Shown here piece by piece: positions 45,211-55,294 of a DNA stretch of 64,000 nucleotides. The notes beneath the pieces are model-generated. The model did no database searches and was not told where the DNA came from. It saw only the letters and a program-made list of their open reading frames with translations. The DNA comes from Leptasterias polaris. Lineage: Eukaryota > Echinodermata > Asteroidea > Forcipulatida > Asteriidae. The stretch covers positions 3,534,001-3,598,000 of the forward strand of contig JAZGTN010000037.1 of the NCBI GenBank assembly GCA_037783415.1. The letters run 5' to 3'. Numbering within the stretch: position 1 is the first letter of the stretch; every line of letters begins with the position of its first letter. A program made the position numbers and the translations under genes.

Positions 45211-46431
45211 AGGTGTTCGGAGCGGAGCGTAGCTCCGAACACCTCTTCTTATTGTTCGTTTTTTTTTTTTTTTACTTCTTCAGATTCTTCTTCTTCTTCT
45301 CTTCGCCGCTTGTCCGCTAACAAAAGCACACTTCCCAAGCTCATATAAACTTGAAATTTCTACCATAGTTAGATAACCAGTAGGAGACGAAACCGTTTCA
45401 TTTACGTCATGATGACGTCATCAGGTGTCAAATTACAAGGTTTTTAGAAACAAAATTAATTAATCTTTGAAATTCTGTAACAAATCACACTTAGGAGACC
45501 GGCGGTTGTTTTATGCGGTATCATACTTAGGTCATTATAGGTCTTTATTTTTTGTCGTGTGCGTGACCTCACATGACCTCTACTTCCGGTCGAAATAGGA
45601 AGAAACCGGAAGTGCCTTGTAATTTAAAAGTGGCACACTTTTACAAGTTTTTTTTAACGGTGTTATAGTCGGGCAAGAGTCTGGTTTAAAAAAATAAGAC
45701 AAGTGACGTCATAAAAGTCAAGAGCGCCCTCTAGCGGCAGGTTAAAAACAATTAAAAATACACTTTTACTAGATGTCTGTGGTGAAGTTTATGATAATCG
45801 TTTCAAAATTGGTATACATAATGACCTTCATACAGACAACATATGTGTGAATTTTTAGATTGATGACGTCATCATGTGTCACGTGGTATCGCATTAAAGG
45901 TTTACTTTTTGAAGCTGTGTATCTACAAAACCACAAGTTTGACTGAGTTGAAACTTGGCATGTTGATAGACAGTGATATTGACTACTTAAAGCTAGAGTG
46001 ACGACTTGATGACGTCATCATTTTTTTTTTTACAAATTTTTGAAATTTTGACCAATTGTTACATATCTTCAGTTCAAAGTAAGCTATAATCGAATTTCAT
46101 TTTGCATGAGACTTGGAAGGTCCTACAAGGATATAATGTTGAGTGACGTTTTCAAGACGTCATCGATTTTCATGTTATGTCACCACCAAGGTAGTGTTTT
46201 ACAAGATCTATATGTACAGAACAACTTTGGTGATCAAATGGAAACTTTGCATGTACTCATGCTGGGATGTGTTACATCCAAAAAGTTTGGTCAAATCTTT
46301 AGAACCACCATTCTAAAGACTCTATAGAAGTATATCAATATTTAATACACAGACATGTTTATAACATTTCTTTGAAACACGAGGTCACAACGAACACCTC
46401 TTTTTTGTTTCCAACAAAAAATTATGTCTAG
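45211..46431 (+). mobile_element. Helentron-like copy HB'
   Basis: Plus strand: it starts AGGTGTTCGG after CATT, and ends with TTTTTTGTT-TCC-AACAAAAAA (46401-46421) and CTAG (46428-46431), then T. It is the inverted paralogue of HB. CGAACACCTC lies just before the 3' hairpin, so the asymmetric terminal inverted repeat is kept. Confidence 0.8.
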
Positions 46432-46439
46432 TTTAATTT

Positions 46440-46690
46440 ATTCTGGTTGTGAAGCCAAGGACTCTCAGAAAAGCGAACGAAATCAATGTACTAGCAAATA
46501 ACCAAATGGAAAAAAAGACAAGGAAGTTTCAATTTTAGATGCGGGAGGAAAACCCATGTAGTCTGTCAGGTAGGGACTGAAAACCCAATCCACATAGTGC
46601 CCCAAGCAGGATTCGAACGAGAGTCCTACAGGTGAAAGGTGAGGAAAGATACCTCTACACAAACCCAACCACCTCATTGAAACGGGGGAT
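46440..46690 (-). mobile_element. tRNA-type SINE
   Basis: On the minus strand a tRNA-like head has a clear B box, GTTCGAATCCTG (46617-46606), and a plausible but weaker A-box region (GGTGGTTGGGTTTG near 46675). A body follows with GTGGATTGGGTTTTCAGTCC and GGGTTTTCCTCCCGCA. Exact ends and duplication not determined. The body motif may be a conserved SINE domain. Confidence 0.65.
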
Positions 46691-46785
46691 AGTTTAATTT
46701 TCATTATCGCATTGTTTTCCTATTCTCCCTTTACCACAATTTCGGGCAGTACTGATTTGGGGTCACTTTCTGTCCCGCTTGCCAT

Positions 46786-47265
46786 CATCACCAATCGTCT
46801 CCATCCAGACCTTCCGCCGCCTTCTCCCCAGACTCCTTCTCCTGAATTGTTGACCCTTGTCCCTTCTTTGAACAACCATCATCGGCCTTTGTTCTTTTAT
46901 TAGACTTCTTCCCAGTTGTGCTCTTCTTTCTTATTGATGAATCATCACCTTCTTCAGTTAATACTTTTCTTCTCTTCAGATGTTGTCTCGCTCTTCCCAG
47001 CCTGCTCTGTGTTTCTTGGACATCTTCAATGCCAGGTTTAAGTTGAGGTCTGCCAACAGGTTCAGTTATTAAATTAAACCTTGACACAAAACTTTCCACA
47101 GCAGTGTCCTTGTCTGGTCTTGTTACCGTGCTTGAATGATAGGGGCCAGGATTGCAAACAAGCTGAAGAAAATTGGACTTTATGTCTTCTCACCCTGCTG
47201 ATAAAGGAGCACTGTCGCCTTGATGACTCTCTTTGCATAATCTGAAATTATTCACAATATGAAGT
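46786..47265 (-). pseudogene. Decayed ORF of unknown family
   Basis: After a possible AG acceptor near 47244, the minus strand reads YAKRVIKATVLLYQQG, then loses frame at about 47205 by one base. The other frame continues with KSNFLQLVCNPGPYHSS and a long lysine-rich tail (RRKVLTEEGDDSSIRKKST) to a stop near 46786. The tail resembles a nuclear-targeting, disordered C terminus. I do not recognise the family. It lies outside the piggyBac ends and may be a transposon C-terminal scrap or a host exon. Confidence 0.35.
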
Positions 47266-47269
47266 AACA

Positions 47270-48095
47270 TCAATTATGAAATATTTCTCATTGAATAGAT
47301 TCTTGTAAACCTGAATAACCAATATTCATTATAGGTCATTCTTTGCTCATTAAAACCTTGTGGCTGCTCAAAGGAACATAGCTTCAATGGCTTGAGGTTC
47401 TCAGACAATAACCACCATACAGGGCTAAGACAGTGTTGTTCTAATTGTATGGGGATTCAAAGGATTAGGACATGGGGCTCCTGTCATAAAACTGATCATT
47501 ATCACAGGAAATGATTATTATTATTTTTTTCACTTAACTGGGAATTCTGCTAGCACAACACCTGAAAATTTACTATAAAATTGAAGTGTTTTAAGTATTC
47601 TGAAACATATCAGAAGTTATGTTTTCAACTCTTTTTTTGGGGGGGGGGGGGGAATTATTAGTAATCTACAATACTGACCTACGTGTTACCCCGTGTTGGA
47701 AGAACAAAAGCGAACATATTGCTGGAATGGTGTAGCCTGCATTGAAGTACATAACTAACAGGTACAGAACTGAATATTTAAGTAGCAAGGAAAATAACTA
47801 TGGACATAATAAACAGGAAGAATTTTACATTTTAGCAATTATTAGAACAGACACAAAGTTTGTAGAAAATGTAAAGGGAAGTAAAATTGAAAACTACATA
47901 AAAGAATTATGAGCGCTATGGGACATCCTACGTTCCACACAAAGACTAAAATAAATAATGCTTATTTTAACCATGCATGCTGAAAAGAATTGTATTTTAG
48001 TTGGAAGCACAATACAATTATGTATTTGACAGCTTTAACTTATTCCATTGGTTTAGTACATGGTACAGGTTTTTTTTCTTCATGTGACTAAACCA
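47270..48095. other. No gene recognised
   Basis: AT-rich, with a G-run near 47640. Nothing to name. Confidence 0.5.
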
Positions 48096-48099
48096 TTAA

Positions 48100-48490
48100 A
48101 ACCCTAACTCCCTAGGTGTTTTGGCTAGAAACCATACCAAATCCGCCAAAATCAATCAATTGAGAGACAGTAAATATGCAACTGTACTGAATCCATCATA
48201 ATCAACCAATGCATTTTTTGCATAAGTACTGAATCCATCAGAATCAATCACTAACATTTTGGAGTATTTTGATGGACTTGGTACAGTAGGCTTCCAATCT
48301 TGAGAGACAGTAATATGCAACTGTACTGAATCCATCATAATCAACCAATGCATTTTTTGCATAAGTACTGAATCCATCAGAATCAATCACTAAAATTTTG
48401 GAGTATTTTGATGGACTTGGTACAGTAGGCTTCCAACTCTAGTGTCACTACTGGTTGTTACATAACTGAATCCATCACAATCAACCAACT
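48100..48490. repeat. Left subterminal repeats of the piggyBac element
   Basis: At least six CCATCA-x-AATCAACCA or -AATCAATCA motifs, and reverse copies in TTTTGATGGA. The segment includes a tandem duplication of ~140 bp (48162-48301 and 48302-48439), nearly identical. These may be transposase binding sites. Confidence 0.8.
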
Positions 48491-48831
48491 GAAATAAATG
48501 TTGATTGAACAAACTTAGGGATGTCTATGTATTTTTTATTTTTTTTTGGTGGCTCAGTCACAATGAAATTATCCTGTTCGCACTGCCATTACAGGAATAC
48601 CATTGTTGCATCACTGCCTTTTTAATTTGTTATTTTTCTTTTTTTTTGACTGTTTTCTTTTTTCTCTTTGGTTTAGCTTCTGATTTTCTTTTGGTTCTTT
48701 TATTGGGTTTTTTTCCTGACATGCACTGCCATTGCAGGAATCTCAACTGATATTTGTTTGCTTTGTTCTTTTGATACAAAAAGTGGAGAGCCCTAAGGTG
48801 TTCCCCTTCATGTCTTGTTAGGTGATCTCAT

Positions 48832-51048
48832 CTACTCGTTGGTGTCGGTGGTGTTGGTAGTGTCCCCTGTGTCTTCGCCGCTAACAATAGAGTGGTACTT
48901 CAGGAAGCACTGACCGGCACACAGGTAGACTCCACACGCTTGGCAGCCCCGTCTAGTCGTCTTGGTTTTTCCAGATTTTGTTACTCCATTGTTCAGTCTG
49001 CACCACCGACACCAACGTGCGTAGCGACCTGGCATCCTAGTTGAAGTATGTCCAAGGGCGTTCTTGACTTTAACTCTCTTTGAACCAAAAAACTGGACCT
49101 CAGCTCTGCCTTGCGCATACCCATCTATGAGTTCTGTGGCAACAGCCAAGATGAACTTGGAGTGGGTGGAGGCACTTTTATCTTCATCCGAGCTTTCCTG
49201 ACTGTTGCTTGCTGTGGTGCAGTGGTGTTTTCTGTAACATATCCAAGCGTTGACTCTCGCTATGTCTACAAGGAAGTAGAGTATCTTACGCCACCACAGC
49301 TGGGATTTCCTCGAGCATGAGTAGTAAGACCGGAGCTGATCCCCACGATCGACCCCTCCCATATATCGGGTATAATCAACAGCCTGTGGAGGTGCAGAGA
49401 TGGTCTTCTTCTCCAGGCGTCCAGTTCCGTCATCTGCAATCTTTCTCTGCAAGGAATGCTCATGAGGGTCTCTCCACCCTTGATGAGCTGAAGACAGAAG
49501 GAGCATCACTTTACTGTCCTTCCAAGCAGCAACGGTCAGTTGTCCATTCTGGCGTGTTGAAAAAGAGCCCCGAGGATTACTGCCCATTCTCTTCAATCTC
49601 TCACTGTTGAAATCCTTTGGCAGGCCTCTGCTGTTTCCTTTGATAGCCCCGGTGAGGTATGTCTTCTTGCTGAGTAGAGTTCGTGCTAAGGGGATGGAGG
49701 TGTACAGCTTGTCAGTATACAAGTGGTGATAGGAGTTCAGATGAAAATTCGCTGTCTCCATCGTGATGTCCAACATCTTTGCAGGCTTTTGACCATGAGG
49801 GTGCACGATGAAATTGAGGATAAACCCTGTTGCAGATTCGGCAATTGCGTACACCTTGAAGCCTGCACGAATTGGCTTCAGGGGCATAAAAAACTTCCTG
49901 ACGCTTGCCTTAAATCCCCTGTACCGGATCATAGCTTCATCAATTGTCAGTTCCCGATCTGGCACGTACTTCTTGAGACACTGCTTACGAACCTTGTCCC
50001 ACACTGGCTGCACATAAAACAAGGGGTGCTTCAGTTGGGCATTGTAGCGGTGGGCTTTGTCCTTGATAAGGGAGGGGTCCTTGCTCGCATCGTTACACTT
50101 TAGAAACTGGCTGATACAATCAAATCTGTTGCGGGTCATCGTGGACGAGATGAGAGAGTTTCTTAGGCCGGGATGAGTGGACCAGTAATCTTTGTAGTTC
50201 GCAACTTTAACCAGTCCCATTATCAGGTGTATGCCGAACCAGGCTCTAATTTCGGCGAGAGAAGTCAGTCGTACTTGTCTTTCAGCCAGTTTAACGTTGG
50301 TCCACTTCACAATGATAAGAAGCAGGCTGATGGGAAAGAACTTCAAGAAATACTTCAAAGCTGAAGAGCATCGGTTGAATGATGGTCCCAGTGGACCCTT
50401 CGCCTTGAAACTTCTCAGCCTGACATTATGGAGTGTTCTCGTCCAACCTTCACTGTCCGGGGTGTGATCTGGCTGATAACATGATGGAGGGTCGGGGTCG
50501 TTATCTGAGTCAGCCTCTTTGGTCTTCTTCCTTGGCACCTTCTTTCTTGGAGGGGCTTTTTCAGGCTGCTGTGGCTGAGGCACATCACTTCTTGATGATG
50601 ACTCCTCGGCTAAACTTTCTTCACAGCCTGAAGATGTCGTCGCCGCAGCTTGATCAATGAATTCCTCCTCACTTTCCGAATCAGTTTCAGCAAGGGCCCT
50701 GTATGTCTTTCCCATCTTGATGCCTGCATCGGTTGCACTTCTTCTGATGGTCTCCCTTAGATTTTGTCGTTCTTCTTCCATCAATCGCTTCTTCTTCTGG
50801 AGAGTTGTACCTTGCTGTAGAGGACGTTTTTTTCCATGGCCCCATGAGCTTGGGTCTACTCCTTTACCCCCTTTTGCACTGCTGCTCTTCTCCTTGTCTT
50901 TCATCTTCTTCGCTTTTCGGCAGTCTCCTTCTTCCTTTCTTCTCTCTTGAACTCGAAAAGTTCTCTTCCCCATTGCAGCTTGTTGAAAAAATAACCTCTC
51001 TTCACAAGTCAAATTTTCTTGTAATATTCTTATCTCCCTTGCAGTCAT
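48832..51048 (-). CDS. piggyBac transposase, apparently intact
   Basis: This 738-codon ORF starts at ATG 51048 (the open frame begins at GTG 51066). Residues ~1-195 are charged and disordered with Lys-rich and acidic blocks. The transposase fold follows. The three catalytic aspartates lie in ELTIDEAMIRYRG (~D370), HHLYTDKLYTS (~D446) and YMGGVDRGDQL (~D567). A C-terminal Cys-rich domain (~680-714: RWCRWCR, CQACGVYLCAGQC) matches the family's DNA-binding PHD-like finger. Its role is cut-and-paste transposition at TTAA sites in the nucleus. With no stop or frameshift and flanking TTAA ends, it may be young or still active; domestication is less likely given the ends. A short out-of-frame ATG lies just upstream. 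Confidence 0.93.
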   Translation of the reverse strand: MTAREIRILQENLTCEERLFFQQAAMGKRTFRVQERRKEEGDCRKAKKMKDKEKSSSAKGGKGVDPSSWGHGKKRPLQQGTTLQKKKRLMEEERQNLRETIRRSATDAGIKMGKTYRALAETDSESEEEFIDQAAATTSSGCEESLAEESSSRSDVPQPQQPEKAPPRKKVPRKKTKEADSDNDPDPPSCYQPDHTPDSEGWTRTLHNVRLRSFKAKGPLGPSFNRCSSALKYFLKFFPISLLLIIVKWTNVKLAERQVRLTSLAEIRAWFGIHLIMGLVKVANYKDYWSTHPGLRNSLISSTMTRNRFDCISQFLKCNDASKDPSLIKDKAHRYNAQLKHPLFYVQPVWDKVRKQCLKKYVPDRELTIDEAMIRYRGFKASVRKFFMPLKPIRAGFKVYAIAESATGFILNFIVHPHGQKPAKMLDITMETANFHLNSYHHLYTDKLYTSIPLARTLLSKKTYLTGAIKGNSRGLPKDFNSERLKRMGSNPRGSFSTRQNGQLTVAAWKDSKVMLLLSSAHQGWRDPHEHSLQRKIADDGTGRLEKKTISAPPQAVDYTRYMGGVDRGDQLRSYYSCSRKSQLWWRKILYFLVDIARVNAWICYRKHHCTTASNSQESSDEDKSASTHSKFILAVATELIDGYAQGRAEVQFFGSKRVKVKNALGHTSTRMPGRYARWCRWCRLNNGVTKSGKTKTTRRGCQACGVYLCAGQCFLKYHSIVSGEDTGDTTNTTDTNE

Positions 51049-51590
51049 GTTGACACAAGCAAGCACATTGAAGTGTGGTGGGTTTGCATTTTCATCCTTA
51101 TTTATAGCTGGGCATGCTATTGAAACATGTAAAGAAATATTACCATGACACTTACCTTTTGTAATAAACTACTCATTCATGTTTCTTCAAGAAAAGAACG
51201 TTATGTAATACAGCATCACATGTGAATATTGAATTATGGAATGTTTCTATCCCACCTATGAATATGAATGGAACTGGTGACCCTAATAAACAATAGAACA
51301 CAATGTAAGTGTATGTACATGCAGTACCCAAGTCATTGTATTGAGTTATATGAATTGTTTATAATTACTGATCCCTAAATAAATGTCAGGAATGTGTGTA
51401 CTGTAGTATGCATTGTTTATAATTACTGATCCCTAAATAAATGTCAGGAATGTGTGTACTGTAGTATGCATAAAACTTGTATTTGATGAAGTACACAGTA
51501 TCACAGACTACATTGTAGTATAGTATACATGTACAATGTACATGGTATAGTGTAGGGCCTAACACTGCATTCAACACAAAAAGACCAACT
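51049..51590. other. piggyBac internal non-coding, upstream of the transposase
   Basis: It includes a ~68-bp direct duplication (GATCCCTAAATAAATGTCAG at 51370 and 51429). The promoter is presumably here but no clear element was found. Confidence 0.5.
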
Positions 51591-51777
51591 CTACCAAAAT
51601 CAACCAGTGGTTTGAAATGGCTGAAAGACCAACTCCACCAAAATCAACCGGGATGTTATGTCCTAAAAGACCAACTCCATCAAAATCAACCAAATGTTTC
51701 AATCTGGTGGTGTACCAAATCTTACAAAATCAACCATATTCCACCGATTGATTTTGATGGATTTGGTGCTGTTAGGG
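51591..51777. repeat. Right subterminal repeats of the piggyBac element
   Basis: Four motifs of the CCACCAAAATCAACC type in one orientation and one in the other (ATTGATTTTGATGGATTTGG) next to the terminus. They mirror the left cluster. Confidence 0.8.
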
Positions 51778-51781
51778 TTAA

Positions 51782-52562
51782 TAAAGAGCAGAATCTGTAT
51801 ACAGATTGCATAAATGTACATGACATGACAATTTCCAAAAGGATACGATCAACTGCTCCTTCAGGAATCAATCCTTGAAGAGCTGGAGTTTAGTCTGGTG
51901 TGATGTGATGTGTCTTCAGACATTTTTTTGCCGGCTCAACTATACAGATACAGATAGTCAGGTAGGACAGTGGCAACACGATGAGTAGATACAAGTTGAC
52001 ACGCAACCCATAGCAACTAAACAATGAATTAAAAGGAAGACATTAAAATTAATAGATGCAAGGACAAATCAAATTTTAATTTTTTGTTTAACATTAAAGC
52101 AGGTAATTTAATTTAAGAATTACAGTCATGATACAGGTTCGACATCTATGGCATTTTAATTCATCAATAAAGTACTTCTTCTTCCAGGTAAAGTGAAGAC
52201 TTCATGGTATGAAGATTTACACACTGTATGCCTACTTCTAAGTGAGTGCTACTGACTCTTGATTACGTGTGTGCAGTGCCGCACCATTGGTTCTCCCAAG
52301 GTCACACACCCACGGCGCAGTGTGACTTAACTGCCTCATTCAGTGCAAACATTTGACAAATATCTGATGTTAAAAAGGCCTACCACCAGTACAATGTAAG
52401 AAAAATAAAGCGGTTTTATGTCAGAATTGGCTGCTTTTTAAACCTATACTTGATATTTCATATAGTACTTATACTGTAGTAGGCCTTTATAAACAAAATT
52501 AAAACAAGTAAAACAATATAAAATTGGGCCCTAATGATAGGGCTTATCATAATAATGAGGCT
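51782..52562. other. No gene recognised
   Basis: Nothing named. Some AT-rich tracts. Confidence 0.5.
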
Positions 52563-53153
52563 TACTTGGTACAGCGTTTAATTGTGATAATCGTAACCCA
52601 CCAACCTCTCCGACCGTCGGGACCAAAGGATGGTGGGTTACGATTATCGCAACGACTAACTGACTATTGTATTTATCGGTACCCACCGTATGTATTGACT
52701 TGAGTCCTGGGCCAAATTTCATAAAGCCTGTAAGCACAAACACTTCGCTAAACAGAAACAAACAGGTTACCTACTAATACTACTGCCAGTATTCCATAAA
52801 GTAGTTGCGACTGGTACCCTGCTATTGCTAAGCAAATAGTACATTTTCCAAGCAGTATTTTCTGCTAAACAGCTTTATGAAATTGGGTCCTGCCTGGTGG
52901 CCTTTTTGTACTTTCCATGGAGGTCCATGCCATGGGAGTAGTTTGCTACCTCCATGTACATAGAGAAAGGACCTTGAGCCCTCCCCTCTGCTCTGGACGG
53001 ACAACCGATTATCGTAACTACACAACATTAATTAACAATCCTCACCACTGATCCTTTTGAAGATGGCATAATCTGATCTGTTGACTTGCTAACTTGCTGA
53101 CTTGCCTTTATTTGTCGAGATTCATCAAAAAACGACCAGGGATGTCAACATAT

Positions 53154-53406
53154 TGTAGCGTCGACCGTGAGTTGACGAATACACACTTGGAGTGATACAA
53201 GATACTCGATTTCTGTCTTTAAAAGGCGTCCGAAGTGGAGCTCTTTATTTCATAACTTCTCGTAACTACAACAAAAGTCCAGAAGGACGACAGGAGCTGC
53301 TTCACTAGCGAGCGGGTTGCCCCGATTGGCCCGCAGGGGCCACCAGTCAATTCTCCGACGGGGAGTCGTGCTGGCGCCTCCTACTGGCCAAACGGTGCCC
53401 GTTACA
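53154..53406 (-). repeat. 3' LTR of the gag-only element
   Basis: 253 bp with short terminal inverted TG and CA. Includes TTTAAAAGGCG-type sequence near 53218. Confidence 0.9.
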
Positions 53407-53517
53407 CTGCCCCCTCCTAGGACCCTGCTTATCCCAGAAGCAGGCAGCGAGCGCCATCGCTCACCAGCGAAGCAACACCTTCACAAAGGCAAAACAAGGA
53501 AGTAAACAAAACGGGAA

Positions 53518-54200
53518 CTATGGGGAAGTCGGGCCCCGCTGCGTCTCCGTCTGCCGGAACAGCTGCTTCCAAAAATGGGCGGGGACTCCGTCGGGGAAGC
53601 GGGGCGGTAGTGGTGCTCCGGGCGGCAGCAGTCCTCCAAGGAAAGATTGGTTGGCAACGGAGGGATCGACGTAGTACTGTCCATACTGCTGGCCATCGTA
53701 AATCTGTTGCAATCTCCCGGGGACCTGTTCCAGGCGCCATTCGTCTCTGTGAGGCTCGCACAGGGGCTCCTCCATAGTGGTAGTGACTGACCAACGGGTC
53801 CCGTTGGGGAAGATAATGACGGAGCCCTCGGGGACACCAAGCGTCAAGCCGTGGCCCAGGGGCAGGGTTGCAGGGGAGGTTGGCCGGGCAGCGTCCTCCG
53901 TTTGGGTATAGCCGTCTGTCCTGATGGGCGATGCGGTGAAGCGGCTGGCCGCGCCTCCCTGTCCAGCCGGTGGCCTACGTCGGCCACGCCCCCGGTTCCA
54001 CCGGAGGGGATTCTCCTCGGGACCGCCCTCCACCGCTGAGGGAGATGGCGCCAGCGGCCGCTTCGAGTGGAGGCGGTCTGTCTCGTCCAGTCTGACCTCT
54101 GTGGAGAGGGGGTCACTCAGCTCTGGTGGGGGTGGTGTTACCGGCCGTTGTGTGTGGTTGCTCTCGGCCTCATGCCGATGGTGACGGCTCGGCGATGGCT
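53518..54200 (-). CDS. Third ORF of the gag-only element, unknown
   Basis: This frame is open from at least 54200 to a stop at 53518 and overlaps the end of the gag frame by shift. It encodes a Pro/Arg-rich start and a more regular C-terminal part (LGVPEGSVIIFPNGTRW, QQIYDGQQYGQYYVDP, PRFPDGVPAHFWKQLF). I do not recognise a family. It has no ATG; it might be a frameshifted extension of the polyprotein. Confidence 0.4.
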
Positions 54201-54206
54201 GTCTGG

Positions 54207-55268
54207 TTAGACACGGTGTGGGTGGAGACGGGGATTGATCTGACTGGTCGAGATCCCCCCTCCTGACGGTCCAGATGGCGTTGGGTCGGACGAAAACTTT
54301 GGAAGGCGCTCCGAGTGGTCGCAGCCCCCCTCCATTTCCGTGTCGCTGGCGTAATCATTTGGTTCATCCTCCGCCACTCCGACTCTGCCCACTAGTCCCG
54401 GGCGAAGGGTGCAGTGTTTCAGGTGCAGGGGAAGCAGTTGGGGCCGAAAGAATGCCTGCCCGAACCCATAGAGGCACCGGTACGGCTTCACCCGGTGGAG
54501 TACAGGGCAGCTCCACTTCAGGTGGTGTGTCAAGTTTGCTGTCCGGATGAACTCTCGGTCGCAATGTTTGCAACGGGCCTGCGGCCGGTGGGTTTTCTGT
54601 CCCCGCCTCGTTAATACCACTGGGGTTTGTTCCGAGGGGTCGTGAATTATTTCCTGCTCCCCCCGGCGCTCATGTGCTGCTCGGTTTTGCGTGGTGTGCG
54701 GAGATGTCACGACTGGGATTTGCTCCGAGTGGTCCAAAACCCCTTGTCGCTCACCCCGGTTCTCGTGTACTTCTTGGTTGTGCGTGGTGGGCGGAGATGT
54801 CGTAACTGGGGTTTGCTCCGAGTGGTTCCAAACCCCCGGTCGCTCTACCTGCTCTTCCGAGTGTATGGACGCTACCCTCCAACGCTGGGGATTGTTATAA
54901 AACCCCCGCTGCCCGTGAGGGCAGTCTTGCCGGACGTGGCCGAAATCATGGCACCAAACACACTCCATCATAATCCGGTCGGTCTGTCGGGGAGCAGAGT
55001 CAGGGCTTTCCCAGTTCGGCACTAATGGTGGCGGTAGGGACTGTGATATGACCCCGACATCCCGGAATCCATTCTTCCCCTTCTTGTTTTGGGAGTCGAG
55101 GAAGGCCTCCATCTCGGTGGCGAGAGTGATGGCTTCAGTTAAAGTTGTTGCTTTCCTTGAAAAGATGTGGCGTTGGAGTTGTTCGTCACCAAGGGAGTTG
55201 CGGAACGCGTCCACCGCCAAGTCCTCCCGCGCCTGGACGGGTAGCTTCGGGTAGCTCTTGAGCACCAA
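54207..55268 (-). CDS. gag C-terminal part: CCHC knuckle and two Cys/His fingers
   Basis: A 353-codon open frame continues gag in a shifted frame (YPKLPVQAREDLAVDAFRN is a typical gag capsid end). CVWCHDFGHVRQDC is a standard C-x2-C-x4-H-x4-C zinc knuckle (~residues 103-116). Then come degenerate repeats rich in DHSEQTPV. Two finger-like segments follow: CKHCDREFIRTANLTHHLKWSC, shown here as CKHC then HHLKWSC, and YRCLYGFGQAFFRPQ ending HLKHC. These resemble C2H2/C2HC fingers rather than retroviral ones. Acidic stretch and stop at 54207. Their presence after gag is unusual and could reflect capture of a host finger. Confidence 0.75.
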   Translation of the reverse strand: MVLKSYPKLPVQAREDLAVDAFRNSLGDEQLQRHIFSRKATTLTEAITLATEMEAFLDSQNKKGKNGFRDVGVISQSLPPPLVPNWESPDSAPRQTDRIMMECVWCHDFGHVRQDCPHGQRGFYNNPQRWRVASIHSEEQVERPGVWNHSEQTPVTTSPPTTHNQEVHENRGERQGVLDHSEQIPVVTSPHTTQNRAAHERRGEQEIIHDPSEQTPVVLTRRGQKTHRPQARCKHCDREFIRTANLTHHLKWSCPVLHRVKPYRCLYGFGQAFFRPQLLPLHLKHCTLRPGLVGRVGVAEDEPNDYASDTEMEGGCDHSERLPKFSSDPTPSGPSGGGISTSQINPRLHPHRV

Positions 55269-55294
55269 TCGGCGAATGGACTGTCCGAGATCGC

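Larger units (their letters stand above)
48096..51781 (-). mobile_element. piggyBac-type transposon, about 3.7 kb
   Basis: TTAA lies at both ends (48096-48099 and 51778-51781). Inside them the ends share CCCTAAC and ACCAAATCC as inverted repeats; the left end has two extra A after TTAA. The element encodes a single uninterrupted transposase on the minus strand. Both ends carry clusters of CCATCAAAATCAACCA-like motifs. TTAA targets and CCC-starting ends are hallmarks of piggyBac. Confidence 0.85.
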
